Shown piece after piece: positions 1 to 9,790 of a stretch of 64,000 nucleotides of DNA. The notes under the pieces are model-generated. The model did no database searches and was not told the DNA's origin. It was given only the letters and a program-made list of their open reading frames with translations. Source of the stretch: Phlegmacium glaucopus. Taxonomy: Eukaryota > Basidiomycota > Agaricomycetes > Agaricales > Cortinariaceae. The stretch is taken from positions 172,440 through 236,439 of the forward strand of contig MU130133.1 in NCBI GenBank assembly GCA_015039465.1, written 5' to 3'. Within the stretch, counting starts at the first letter, position 1, and each line of letters begins with the position of its first letter. Made by a program: the position numbers and the translations under genes.

Positions 1-838
1 CTTATCAGTCAAACTGATCAACAACCGAATGTACCGACACAAAGTTTTACGGGTAAATTACACCACATATGATGCTCGACGTGCCCAAGACTCTCTCAAC
101 CCACGCACTCATGGCGATGTCATGGTCCTATCCCGTGATGATGCACACCCTTATTGGTATGCACGAATAGTTGGTATTTTTCATGCAATGGTCATGCACA
201 CCAGTCCAAAATCAACATCTCGAGAGTCGAAAAAGATGGATTTCTTATTTGTTCGGTGGTTTAGCCTTGATAAGAATGAGATCGGAGGATGGAAAACCAG
301 GAAAGTTCACCTGATCAGCTTTGTGCCAGATGCTGGGGCGTTTGGTTTCGTTGATCCTGCTGACATCATTCGTGCTGTTCACCTTATCCCTCGCTTTTTG
401 GAAGGTCGCACAAAGGAACTTTTGGGCCCTTCCTTTGCTCGGTCAGTTCTTGAGAATGATGAAGATTGGGTTCAGTATTATGTTAACATGTAAGCCAATG
501 ATCATTTCATTTCTTTTTCCCACTGAATTGCCAGATGCAGGTTTGTTGATCGTGACATGATCATGCATTTCCGTGGAGGTGGTGTCGGACACTTATCCAC
601 GCGAGCTGCGACAGACATTTTCAAGAATGACCAAGATAGCCTGGATAAAAAGTCACAGCAATCACGAAAAGAATCGAACATGGAAGAAGATGGTGAGGAT
701 GAGATGGATACAGCGGATTTGGGTGGAGAGAGCGAGAGAGAGGAGGTTGATGAAGAAGGCCAGGTGTCTGAGTTGGAGCTGTTTGACTATGGTTATCAGC
801 TGGAAAGTGAATCAGAGGGAGGCCGGCGAAGAGGATGA
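1..838 (+). CDS. Plavaka-type transposase, C-terminal part (5' end outside window)
   Basis: The reading frame is open from base 2, so the gene starts left of the window. Exon one runs to 489, an intron with GTAAG donor and GCAG acceptor spans 490-540, and the frame continues to the stop at 838. The spliced protein contains the run RVNYTTYDARRAQDSLNPRT, then a segment with HPYWYARIVGIFHA, then FVRWFSLD, and after the intron FVDRDMIMHFRGGGVGH. I recognise this as the conserved C-terminus of the large Plavaka/KDZ-associated transposases that are multi-copy in Agaricomycetes. The tail after residue 170 is acidic and low in complexity. The DDE catalytic core would be upstream and cannot be judged. 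No disabling mutation is visible in this part. Confidence 0.8.
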
Positions 839-1519
839 TACAGCCATAGACGAGTTGGGGACACTTGGCTACGCAGATTATTAGCTCCATAAATATGCAT
901 GTATCCTTTGGCAGAAATTTTAGCTGACTTGTACCTGAATCAACAGGATTTCAACTGGTTTATAAGTCTACTACTGTAATTCCCTATGTCTTACATACAG
1001 CTGCCGGAACAGCCACCCAAATTCATGGTTTTGGCAGGATGCTATGAGTTTACATGTCCAATGAAATTGTTGCCGCTCCATTACATTGGGTCTACTAGTT
1101 GTGTAATAGCTTGTATATTCATGAAATTTTTGGCCATTAATTACATTCGGTCTACTAGTCTTCTAATAGTTTGTATATGTCATGAAAGTTTTGGCCATTG
1201 ATTAGATTCCGTCTACTAGTCTTCTAATACTTTGTATATGTCATGAAAGTTTGGCGACTCAACTACATTTGGACTACTTTTCTTGTAATAGCTTGTATAT
1301 GCCCCAAATTTATTGCCACCTATTTGCATTCTGTTGGCGTGTCATTTATTCTATTACATCTTACTATAATTATCTTATGTCTTTGTAGACTGGTCACTTT
1401 CTCGGCGCTGTGCTTACATTCCCTTGTATGTATGCACCAGAATTTCGGGTCCATTATACGGTCTACATTGGCTTATATGTAACATGATCTTTTGCTGATG
1501 TAGTAAGTCTCGTTCTTAT
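839..1519. repeat. 3' flank with degenerate ~60 bp tandem repeat
   Basis: No gene is seen here. From about 1021 to 1310 a unit of roughly 60 bp recurs four to five times with mismatches. Each copy carries a TTACATT-GG-TCTACTAGT block followed by TAATAG-TTGTATATG and ATGAAA-TTTTGGCCA. Short open frames across it are products of the repeat. It may be the subterminal part of the Plavaka element, which is an inference from position only. Confidence 0.6.
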
Positions 1520-1528
1520 ATCACTAAT

Positions 1529-2002
1529 TAGACCTGTGACAGATCACCAAAATGGGCGGGGCGTCGATTTGACGACCTGTATTCCGGGACTTTCCGTGAG
1601 TGAGCGAGCGTTATGTTGTTTCGGACATTTCCGTACGACTTGAAAGAGTAACACGTGTCCAAATTAGGAAGGTCAAGATTTTGTGAGAGCACATCCATGG
1701 TTGCGATCCTGGGTATGACTGTTGATACAAGGACCTAAATTTCAGCTGAGGGACAAGTATGAAAGCAATTGAACTTTTTATTGAGGTTTGGGGCATAGTA
1801 CATAGTGTACAGATGAGAGTAAAGACAAAGAAATGACGAGAATGACTTGGAATGACCCATGCTGGATGCTATGCCAAAATCCTGACCTTTCTAATTTGGA
1901 CGTGTTTTACTCTTTGTAACGCTCGCTCACTCACGGGAAGTCCCGGTGTACAGGCCGTCAAATCGACGCTTTGCCCATTTTGACGGTCCAGTTACAGGCC
2001 TA
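1529..2002. mobile_element. 474 bp Mutator-like TIR element, non-autonomous
   Basis: Long terminal inverted repeats begin TAGACCTGT at 1529 and end with the complement at 2002. The arms (about 1529-1715 and 1850-2002) share long stretches such as GCGTCGATTTGACG and GTGAGTGAGCGAGCGTTA. The element is flanked on both sides by the 9 bp direct repeat ATCACTAAT (1520-1528 and 2003-2011). A 9 bp duplication together with long TIRs fits the Mutator-like superfamily. There is no coding capacity, so it would depend on a transposase elsewhere. It abuts the terminal repeat that starts at 2012. Confidence 0.8.
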
Positions 2003-2011
2003 ATCACTAAT

Positions 2012-2075
2012 AGGGAGGTTCAAAGTTAAACGCCGTCGCCGTCGCATTTCGCATTGATGGAATGATATAATAATA
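2012..2075 (+). repeat. Outer terminal inverted repeat, left copy
   Basis: The block starts AGGGAGGTTCAAAGTTAAAC and is matched over about 64 bp by the reverse complement of 29482-29545. The two copies face each other 27 kb apart, as the ends of one old transposon would after later elements inserted inside it. Five of the six substitutions I count between them turn a CpG in this copy into CpA or TpG in the right copy. Confidence 0.65.
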
Positions 2076-2436
2076 TTTTCAATCCCCGGTGTGACGAGGT
2101 TGTGACAGATCTGCCAGCTCAACACTCCTCCGTGAACTAGACTCTGTAACCTTCGAAATAACTTGATATAATATTTTATTTCAACTTTGGATGCTACAAA
2201 AATGCTCCATATCCAAGATACACAATATATTTTAAGGAGATGATGATAACAGGACTCATTTGGGCATTGTCCTCGACAAGTCACAAAAACCACATTTAAA
2301 TATTCTCTTTGGTGGGAAAAGGCCAAAAATAATTACTGGCAGTATTTGAAACTCGTATGTCTGAGTGGAAGCCATGTTGAAAGGCATAGAAGATTGCAAA
2401 GTTATCTTACATAGTGTTGCCACCGGCTCAGCTTAG
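2076..2436. other. Non-coding remnant between outer TIR and hAT element
   Basis: AT-rich sequence without a recognisable gene. It ends in TTGCCACCGGCTCAGC (about 2415-2433), which resembles the reverse complement of the sequence near 29190-29205. The 8 bp target duplication of the following hAT element, CAGCTTAG, occupies 2429-2436. The 108-residue minus-strand frame here shows no family features. Confidence 0.5.
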
Positions 2437-4145
2437 TAGTGCTTGAAAGTCCGGTTAGTTAACCGGAAATTAACCGAGACCTAACTGGACCCTAACCGTT
2501 CAGGACTGCAAAAAATCATAACCAATCCTAACCGTAACCGCGGTCTGGTTAGCAGTTAGTCATGATTTGGAAAATTCGAAGACCGAGCATAACCGGTTTA
2601 GGACCGGTTAGGACCGGTTTCTATACTGTCGAAAAGAGGAATTTCTACTATCCTACTACTCAATTCTAAACAAACCTAGTTCTAACAAAGTATTAAATAG
2701 ATTGGAACCGAGTGATTGATGCATGTGATATCCTCGGGGTGCGTATTTCCGAGCCCTTGATCTTCATTTGGATAGAAACTGATACATTATCTAGGACTCA
2801 AATCGCATCCAGCAGTGCTTCTCTTTGGAGAAACAACCCACCCTTTGGCGCGCCCTTCCAGCCCTCGAAGAACTACAAATGGCATGGGAGAAGAAACGCG
2901 ACAGCCCCAGATTTGCTCTCTATAAGGACGCTCTCACTCATGGTCTCAAAAAGCTGAAGAAATATTACTCACGGCTCGACAAGAAGCCAAGTTTTGTGTT
3001 AGCACTCGGTAGGATTCTGCTCAAGTTACTTTAATTTATTACTAATGAATTTATTTACAGTCCTTCATCCATATTACAAGCTCGCATACATCAAGCTCTC
3101 ATGGGGAGGTGCAGAAGAGAAAGAGGCAGAGATTGCAGCAGGGAATTTAGACGCGAAGGACTGGCATGACGAAGCTAATAAGCTCGTCGAGAAAACTGTA
3201 AGATCCACCATTCCTTTTGCCATGAGCTACCACACTAATGCCAGTAAATAGATGGCACACTACTATAGCACTCGCCCATGTGTTATCGCCGTGCCCAATG
3301 CATCTAACGAAGGGGAAGCGGCCTCAGAAGATGCCTCAGAATTTGACAAACACCGTGAAACCTTACTCTCTGACAACACCGAAGAAGGCTGGGCTCCGGA
3401 ACTCCGCCGCTACCTCAAAACGATGCAGCGGGATGTGAAAAAGGACACCGATATCGTCAAATGGTGGCAGGTGAGTAGCTTATGTTTCGAAATCTTTCTA
3501 TTTACTAACTTTAAACGGTCCCAAGGACCATGCTCATGTCTATCCAACACTTGCGCGTATTGCGCTTGACGTCCTCCCATTTCAAGCATCATCTGTACCC
3601 TGCGAACGATTATTCTCCAGTACCAAACAAGTCGCCACTGACCGCCGAGCGAGTTTGGGTCCTATTGTCTTCGAAGAAGTTACCATTACCAAGTCGGCAT
3701 GGGGACCTGGGCTCTGTGACGTTGCGGCTTGGAATGCTGCGCAGATGGAAGAGGTTGCACATCTAGATCTTGATTTTGAGCAGATGCTGGTTGATGATGG
3801 TGATCAGGATGAGTGGGATAAATTTATGCCTGGCTTAGACTTGGATTGGTTCTCATAGCGGCTCGTCAATAATCTATCATTTTAACTAGATTAAATACAC
3901 AGGATTTGATGAATCTACCCTCATCTAACCAGTTAGAACCAGTTACTAACTGGTTCTAACCAAGACCAGTTAGGAACCGGTCTTGTAACCGGTGCATAAC
4001 CAGGTTAACTGACCTCTAACTAGTTGGTATCAGTCCGGTCCAGTCTTTTTGGGTTTCCCAGCTGATACTAACCAGTCTCGGTCTCGGTTAGAGCCAGTGG
4101 GCGCCTAATAACCGGACTGGACCGGACCGGACTTTCAAGCACCTA
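2437..4145 (+). mobile_element. hAT-2 element, internally deleted, with intact ends
   Basis: The element begins TAGTGCTTGAAAGTCCGG and ends with the near-complement CCGGACTTTCAAGCACCTA. It is bounded on both sides by the exact 8 bp direct repeat CAGCTTAG (2429-2436 and 4146-4153), the duplication length of hAT transposons. Both subterminal regions (2440-2640 and 3900-4140) are arrays of AACCGGTTAGGACC-like motifs in opposite orientations. Only the 3' half of the transposase remains inside. A further fragment of the same termini lies at 12030-12165. Confidence 0.88.
2800..3858 (+). pseudogene. hAT-2 transposase, C-terminal half with hATC dimerisation domain
   Basis: Splicing introns 3009-3060, 3198-3251 and 3471-3525 gives a continuous frame. 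It includes LWRALPALEELQ, VLALVLHPYYKLAYIKL, WWQDHAHVYPTLARIALD and the hallmark hATC stretch SSVPCERLFSSTKQ, ending at the stop at 3858 after an acidic tail. The N-terminal BED finger and first catalytic aspartates are missing, because only about 360 bp separate the 5' terminus from this half. The copy therefore cannot encode an active transposase, although the remaining splice sites and frame look intact. The deletion probably happened inside an otherwise young element, since both ends and the target duplication are exact. Confidence 0.85.
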
Positions 4146-4245
4146 CAGCTTAGAGCTGAAAGCCGTCCAGCCGAGCCATTGCCAGGGGTCAGCTGAGTCA
4201 TAAATTCGGCTTATGGCTCCGAGGAGCTCAGCTTCCCAATGATGC
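4146..4245. other. Short GC-rich segment between hAT-2 and the LTR retrotransposon
   Basis: It contains repeated GCTCAGC / GCCGAGCC motifs. Similar motifs recur at 29060-29205 in opposite orientation, so this may belong to the left terminal region of the large hAT-1 element. No gene. Confidence 0.4.
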
Positions 4246-4997
4246 TGATAGGACCCAGGAGATGTCTAGGGATGTAAACACACCATTTTCGTGGTTTCAC
4301 AACCTTTGCAGTATACTCACAGATGCTCACATATCATTGCGGATACTTGCAGATCATCGCAGATCATCGCAGGTCATCGCAGATTATTGCAGGTCATTGC
4401 AGATCATTGCAGGTCATTGCAGATCATTGCAGATCATCGCACATACTTGCAGAACACTTGCAGATCATCGCAGATGCTTGCAGTCATCACCAACATTCAC
4501 ATTATCATTCACAGTTGCCAGCTGTTCTTGCAATCATTAAACACGACTCAAATAAAGGTCACTCAGGTGACTGTATTACTCATCACCTTTATTTTTATCT
4601 TGTCTCCTTTATTTGGCTCTTATCTCCTATGTTTCATTACCAATTTACCGGATCCATGTGACTCCGCTTTAACCCACATTTTACATTCTTGTTTCACCTT
4701 TCCGCACTTAGCTATTGCTAGTTACTATATTATTAGCAGTAGCAAGTAAGGTAAAGAAAAAGAAGAGGAAAATGGATGAATTACCACACTTTTGATCCCA
4801 CCTTTGGAATGTCGTACTGAGCTACTCTTGCACTCCTTTAAAATCATCCTGCACACTTCGCTTTTTCTGCACATTATCTCGCACTTTAAAGCAAACCTTC
4901 GCACCTCATAAAACCTCACTATCACCTATTGAAGAGAACTACATCAACCCCTTGAACTACGTACTACTTGCGGTCTGACCCCACCGCAGGTACATCA
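4246..4997 (+). repeat. 5' LTR with U3 decamer array
   Basis: This is the left long terminal repeat. From about 4330 to 4480 it holds more than a dozen copies of a 10 bp unit (CAGATCATTG / CAGGTCATCG). The 3' LTR carries the same array at about 8455-8590. Position in the U3 part suggests promoter or enhancer elements, which is an inference. Confidence 0.85.
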
Positions 4998-5168
4998 AAT
5001 TGGAGCCCACCGCGAGGGGTTCTTGTTCATTTCTCTTCAAAATCACCACAGTATCTACTAGTCTCACAAAGCAGTCACTGGCCATTCAAGAGAAGACGAC
5101 GCAGACAAGGGGGCTTGGTTCGCGCCCATCAAGTGAACCGTCAGCATTCGCACTCGACCTAGCTTTGC

Positions 5169-6821
5169 TTGCCTCACAAAAACGCAATGAACCACGAGTT
5201 ATATCTACCACTTCCTGGTGAAGCTACCACACCGTTCTTTGATAAAGCGAAGCCTCGCAAATTGCTTCGCTTTTTCGAGCACTTGGATAGGTTGTACAGC
5301 AGGTTTGGGTTAGAGGATGAGGAGAAGAAGAAGAGATATATGGTTGGGTATACGGATTGGGAGACGGAGGAGTGTTGGAAGACATTTCTGGAGTATGGAG
5401 ACTCTACTGCTGCTTATAGCAATTTCAAGAAGGCCATCATGCCAATTTATCCCAGCAGCAACGCCAGCACCCTTTACACTATTTGCGACATGGAGCATCT
5501 TATTAGCGAAAGACAGCGTCTTGGAATTACGACCTGCGAAGATTTAGCGAACTTCCACACAGCATATTTTGGCTTAACTCAGTGGCTAATCAGCAAAGGC
5601 TACATCAGCAAGCACGAGCAGCAGCGCAGATACATGCAAGTGATACCACAGTCTCTTATTCCTGCAGTAACCACTAGGCTTCAAATTGTTCATCCGCTGC
5701 ATAACCCTTTGTTGCCTTATGAAGTAGATGCAATTTTCGAAGCTACTCGTTTCGCTTTGCAGAGTTCTGCTGCATTTTTGCCTGCCTATTTCGCACCTCA
5801 ACAGCTAGCTCAGCGGCCTCAGCCAGCACAGATTGCTGGAGCTACTTTGCAGTCTTGGACTTTGCAACGCATCGCAAGCTTGCAAGTGGAGGTATGCGCA
5901 TTATGGCGAGAGGAGGAGAGAATGGAGACAAAGGAACAGGAGAGAGAGGAGAAAAAGCAAAGAAAGGAGAAGGAGCGGGAGGAGGAAGAGCAAAGGAAGG
6001 AGAAGGTGAGAGAGGAGAAAAAGCGAAGGAAGGAGAAGGAGCGAGAGGAGAAAAGGCGATGGAAGGAGAGGGAGAGAGAAGAGGAGGAAGTTAGAGCGAA
6101 GGCTAAGCAGGGCCTCGCACCAGCTATCATTGCAACATCATCAGAACCTCCATTCATGAACGCTATGCTTACGCAAGTCATTGGATATCAGCAGAAGTTT
6201 GATGTAGTAGCTCCAGCATGCGAGAAAGCGAACGCAGATGGTTTAAAGCGAAGAGAAGAGAGGAAGGTGGATGTTTGGGAGGATATTTGGTCTTTAGCAA
6301 AGGACTGGAAAGCGGAGGAAGAAGAAAACGCGAAAATACAACCTGACACAACCAATCACTCTTACAACACAATTTTAGCGGAATTGTCTGCTATTTGGAT
6401 TTGGGCACCGCAGCCCCCTAGCAATATTTTGGAGCGCTCAAGTATGGTATTGAACCCAGCTAGCGTTTTCCACATTTCAAAATCACAAGCGCACTCTATT
6501 CCCCCTTCTTCTGCGATATCAGAAGCTCCCATTCACAAACTTAGCCAGCACTCACACCCATCCGCAGTCATTCCAGTCTCTGCACTCGATGCATGCACGT
6601 CACCTGTTCATGCCTCACCTCATAATTCAAGCCTACCAGTCGCGCCAGTTGAGCGCAAGCACAGTCTAGCTACAGAGAAGATCTCCGCAAACCTTCACAC
6701 CATCCGAGACAGTAAAGGCATCATGCGCACCCTTAAGACAGTATTCGCTCCTATTTTGCAGACTTACATTGACGACGCACCCCTGCGGGTTCTAGGATTA
6801 TGCTATATACAGCCAAAGTGA
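5169..6821 (+). CDS. Retrotransposon Gag-like protein, 550 aa
   Basis: A single uninterrupted frame starts 171 bp after the 5' LTR. Residues about 25-220 look like a Gag capsid-type helical domain, with motifs such as KLLRFFEHLDRLYSRFG, GYTDWETEECWKTF and the downstream FHTAYFGLTQWLISKGYI. Residues about 240-320 form a highly charged K/E/R coiled coil encoded by a GAGAGGAGAAA-type repeat. The rest is low-complexity Ser/Pro-rich sequence. No zinc knuckle, protease or RT motif is present. The frame is fully open, which argues for recent activity of this element as a passenger of another retrotransposon. Assignment as Gag rests on position and fold-like features rather than a definite family match. 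Confidence 0.72.
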   Translation: MPHKNAMNHELYLPLPGEATTPFFDKAKPRKLLRFFEHLDRLYSRFGLEDEEKKKRYMVGYTDWETEECWKTFLEYGDSTAAYSNFKKAIMPIYPSSNASTLYTICDMEHLISERQRLGITTCEDLANFHTAYFGLTQWLISKGYISKHEQQRRYMQVIPQSLIPAVTTRLQIVHPLHNPLLPYEVDAIFEATRFALQSSAAFLPAYFAPQQLAQRPQPAQIAGATLQSWTLQRIASLQVEVCALWREEERMETKEQEREEKKQRKEKEREEEEQRKEKVREEKKRRKEKEREEKRRWKEREREEEEVRAKAKQGLAPAIIATSSEPPFMNAMLTQVIGYQQKFDVVAPACEKANADGLKRREERKVDVWEDIWSLAKDWKAEEEENAKIQPDTTNHSYNTILAELSAIWIWAPQPPSNILERSSMVLNPASVFHISKSQAHSIPPSSAISEAPIHKLSQHSHPSAVIPVSALDACTSPVHASPHNSSLPVAPVERKHSLATEKISANLHTIRDSKGIMRTLKTVFAPILQTYIDDAPLRVLGLCYIQPK

Positions 6822-8368
6822 AGAGGACGCCACCATAGACCAGATCTCGCATATCACACATGCACAACAGCCCGCACCCCTAGCCCTTTCCAGTTTCATT
6901 TTCATGCACCAGTTTATTCATTTCAAGCCCGCATCATTTTATTTCAAGTTGCATTTTATCCTTTCATTGGATTTAATTCCTTTTCTTTGGTTATTGCGCT
7001 ATTTTCGTCATTTTTCAACCGATTCCTTCGCTTTTTTTTTCGCTTGATTCGCATTTGTCATCGCTTCGTTATGACCTTTCACGCGTGTCATCGCATCCAG
7101 TGGTTCTCGCGATGCAAAATTTTAGCTGAAGGATGCCACCATAGACAAGAAGATCTCACATATCATGCATGTGCGACAGTCTGCACCCCTAGGCCTTTCC
7201 AATTTCATTTTCATGCGCCATTTTATTCATTTCAAGGTCACATCATTTTATTTCAAGTTACATTTTATTCTTTCATCAGATTTAGTTCCTTTTCATTGGT
7301 TATTGCTCTAGCTTGGTCATTTCTGAACCAATTCCCTCACTCTCTTTTGCGCTTAATTCGCATTTGTCATCGCGTCATGACGACCCCTTACGCGCGTCAT
7401 CGCGTCCAGTGGTTCCCACGATACAACATTTCAGCTGAAGGCTGTTCAAGTCCTTGCAGTGGCAGGACAACTTCGCATTTGAGTATAGCCATCGCATTTA
7501 GGACCATTTGGGATTACTATATTATATTTCACATTTGCGCTCAATGTTGCGCTTCCCATTGTTCCTATTTCAACTTCGCACTTTTTGCCTTTTTCAGGAA
7601 TATGTTCCATTCAAGCTGCTTTTTCATAGTCTCATTGATCATCACATGCTTTGGTTATTGGCTCCGCTTCATTTCATTCCTTATTTCAACTCTTTCTGCA
7701 CGAGGTTCCGTGGTGCGGTCCAGACAATATCAAGTATTAATGAAGAAGACACCATTTCTGGCTACTTTTAGTCGCAAAGCAATAGCTCAGGATCCCAAGC
7801 TTTTCATATCTCGCTCTTTGGATGTCAACAGCTACTCAATCACCGCTTTCGAACGCGCCCTTAATCATCTTGATACGATCACTTATCACGAAGAAAAACT
7901 GGATTGCGATATCACATCAGTTCGCTTTGGCACCAAAAAGATCACTTCGCATCTGGGTCATTTATCAACCATTTCACTTCATTCAAAATATGCTTTACAT
8001 CTACTTTTTGCTTGCTTTAACATTGTTCTACCAGCTTGGGTCCGCAACTCCATTTTCTTGTGTGAAAATTCTAGGCATTGTCTACCAGCTCCCAAGGCTT
8101 TATCCATCGCTCGCAGAAGATTTCTACTTCGCATACACCACCAGAATGTCAAACGCACTCACCTTCCATTCCCAGACCATCATTTATTTCATTTCCCCGT
8201 TTATTTCTCATTTTTGATTCCAAGTACTTTCAATTCGCCTTTGATATTTCCCTTTCACATACTCCATCAGCACTCGCATGACACCAGCCTATCACATCAC
8301 ATACTTGGACCTCCATCGCATCGACCAGCAATGACTGAGGACAGTCAGTATTTAAGTTGGGGGGAGGA
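6822..8368 (+). repeat. Non-coding interior of the LTR element with a ~310 bp direct repeat
   Basis: The segment from about 6830 to 7120 is repeated with divergence at about 7128-7440, each copy starting GA-GCCACCATAGAC. The rest is T-rich with many CATTTCA / TTTTCATTCG-like motifs. An open frame of 595 codons crosses this region and the 3' LTR, but its composition (Phe/His/Ser-rich, no domain) and its run through the polypurine tract make it non-coding in my view. Confidence 0.6.
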
Positions 8369-9110
8369 TGATAGGACCCAGGAGATGTCTAGGGATGTAA
8401 ACGCACCATTTTTGCGGTTTCACAACCTTTGCAGTATACTCACAGATGCTCACATATTGTTGCAGATACTTGCAGATCATTGCAGATCATTGCAGGTCAT
8501 TGCAGATCATTGCAGGTCATTGCAGATCATTGCAGGTCATTGCAGATCATTGCACATACTTGCAGAACACTTGCAGATCATCGCAGATGCTTGCAGTTAT
8601 CACCAACATTCACATTATCATTCACAGTTGCCAGCTGTTCTTGCAATCATTAAACACGACTCAAACAAAGGTCACTCAGGTGACTGTATTACTCATCACC
8701 TTTATTTTTATCTTGTCTCCTTTATTTGGCTCTTATCTCCTATGTTTCATTACCAAATTACCGGATCCATGTGACTCCGCTTTAACCCACATTTTACATT
8801 CTTGTTTCACCTTTCCGCACTTAGCTATTGCTAGTTACTATATTATTAGCAGTAGCAAGTAGGGTAACGAAAGAGAAGAGGAGGATAGATGAATTACCAC
8901 ACTTTTGATCCCACCTTTGGAACGTCGTACTAAGCTACTCTTGCACTCCTTTAAAATCATCCTGCACACTTCGCTTTTTCTGCGCATTATCTCGCACTTT
9001 AAAGCGAACCTTCGCACCTCATAAAACCTCACTATCACCTATTGAAGAGAACTACATCAACCCCTTGAACTACGTACTACTTGCGGTCTGTCCCCACCGC
9101 AGGTACATCA
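8369..9110 (+). repeat. 3' LTR
   Basis: This is the right copy of the LTR of the 4246-9110 element. It is about 742 bp and starts immediately after the polypurine tract at 8357-8368. It differs from the 5' copy by scattered substitutions and a slightly shorter decamer array. Divergence of the two LTRs would date the insertion. Confidence 0.86.
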
Positions 9111-9354
9111 ACAGCCGCGAAATCTTATGGGCCGCCCTTTGAGCGGGCGGTCAGACCGCGTGTTGTCTCGGGTTACCATTTTGGTGTAACGAAATCAACT
9201 CTAGGTTTTCCTGGTCTGTCCCTCTCGATTCCGACCGCTTCCAACACCTTCCAGTTGGGCTCCAACTGCAGCTTATCTGCGGTGTTTTCCATAACATCTG
9301 AGTCCATAACATGCGCCTTGGTGAGGTTGTGTGTGAACATTGTGATTGGTTGAT
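9111..9354. repeat. Left terminal segment of the large inverted repeat
   Basis: Sequence from about 9165 to 9350 is matched, with substitutions, by the reverse complement of about 28890-29055. Shared blocks include TTACCATTTTGG, GCTTCCAACACC and GCGGTGTTTTCC. It is the outer edge of the left arm of the giant inverted repeat around the hAT-1 gene. No gene. Confidence 0.65.
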
Positions 9355-9790
9355 TGTTACGGTGTCTATAAGCTTGCAGTCACGTTCGGTGGTGGTGGGA
9401 TGGATCAAGTTGCTAGGGTCCGTTATACAGTATGCAATTGTAGTTTCAACAATGTTAGGACTGAGGTGCGATAGGTTCTGATCAAACTGTGTAGATTAAG
9501 ACCGTAGCCGAATACAAAGGCTCTTAGCTAGGGAATTGTAGCGTCATGGGTGTGGCTCTTGTCTCGTAAGGGTTTGATGTTTTCAGAGATAGTCGATGGT
9601 CCGTGCTAGGTACAAGTCAGTATGAGTCAGAGATAAAGGGAGCGGGAGCGATGGTTATACATAGTACAAGGAAGGTTCAGGGCAAAGGGGAAATGGTGTA
9701 AGACAAGAACGATGAGGGAAGATATGTTTGTACAGTAAAGAAGAAGGGGAAAAGGGGTAGGGGCTATGCGCGTACCAGACGTTCATAACA
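9355..9790. mobile_element. Solo LTR, 436 bp, target duplication TTGAT
   Basis: It begins TGTTACGG and ends TTCATAACA, with the canonical TG...CA ends, and is flanked by TTGAT on both sides (9350-9354 and 9791-9795). The sister arm near 28865-28900 lacks this insertion and keeps a single TTGAT, which gives the empty site. No coding sequence. Confidence 0.82.

Larger units (their letters stand above)
4246..9110 (+). mobile_element. Non-autonomous LTR retrotransposon (Gag only)
   Basis: Two direct LTRs of about 750 bp bound the element: 4246-4997 and 8369-9110, both starting TGATAGGACCC and ending TACATCA. A primer-binding-like site TTGGAGCCCACCGC starts two bases after the 5' LTR. A polypurine tract TTGGGGGGAGGA sits directly before the 3' LTR. 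Between them is one long ORF (5169-6821) and then 1.5 kb without a polymerase. No protease, reverse transcriptase or integrase is visible, so it would need proteins from a related element. The 5 bp flanks (GATGC and ACAGC) do not match, so no target duplication is claimed. Confidence 0.88.

Noticed and set aside
1510..1530. Match of TATCACTAAT to the start of repeat A2 at 41930
   Set aside because: Only about ten bases agree and sequence on either side does not, so it is probably chance.
6987..8774. 595-codon open frame
   Set aside because: It runs through the polypurine tract and into the 3' LTR, has no domain, is Phe/His/Ser-rich and covers a tandem duplication. I treat it as non-coding.
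4241..9115. Target duplication of the LTR retrotransposon
   Set aside because: The 5 bp flanks GATGC and ACAGC differ, so the duplication is lost, or the element was formed by recombination between two copies.
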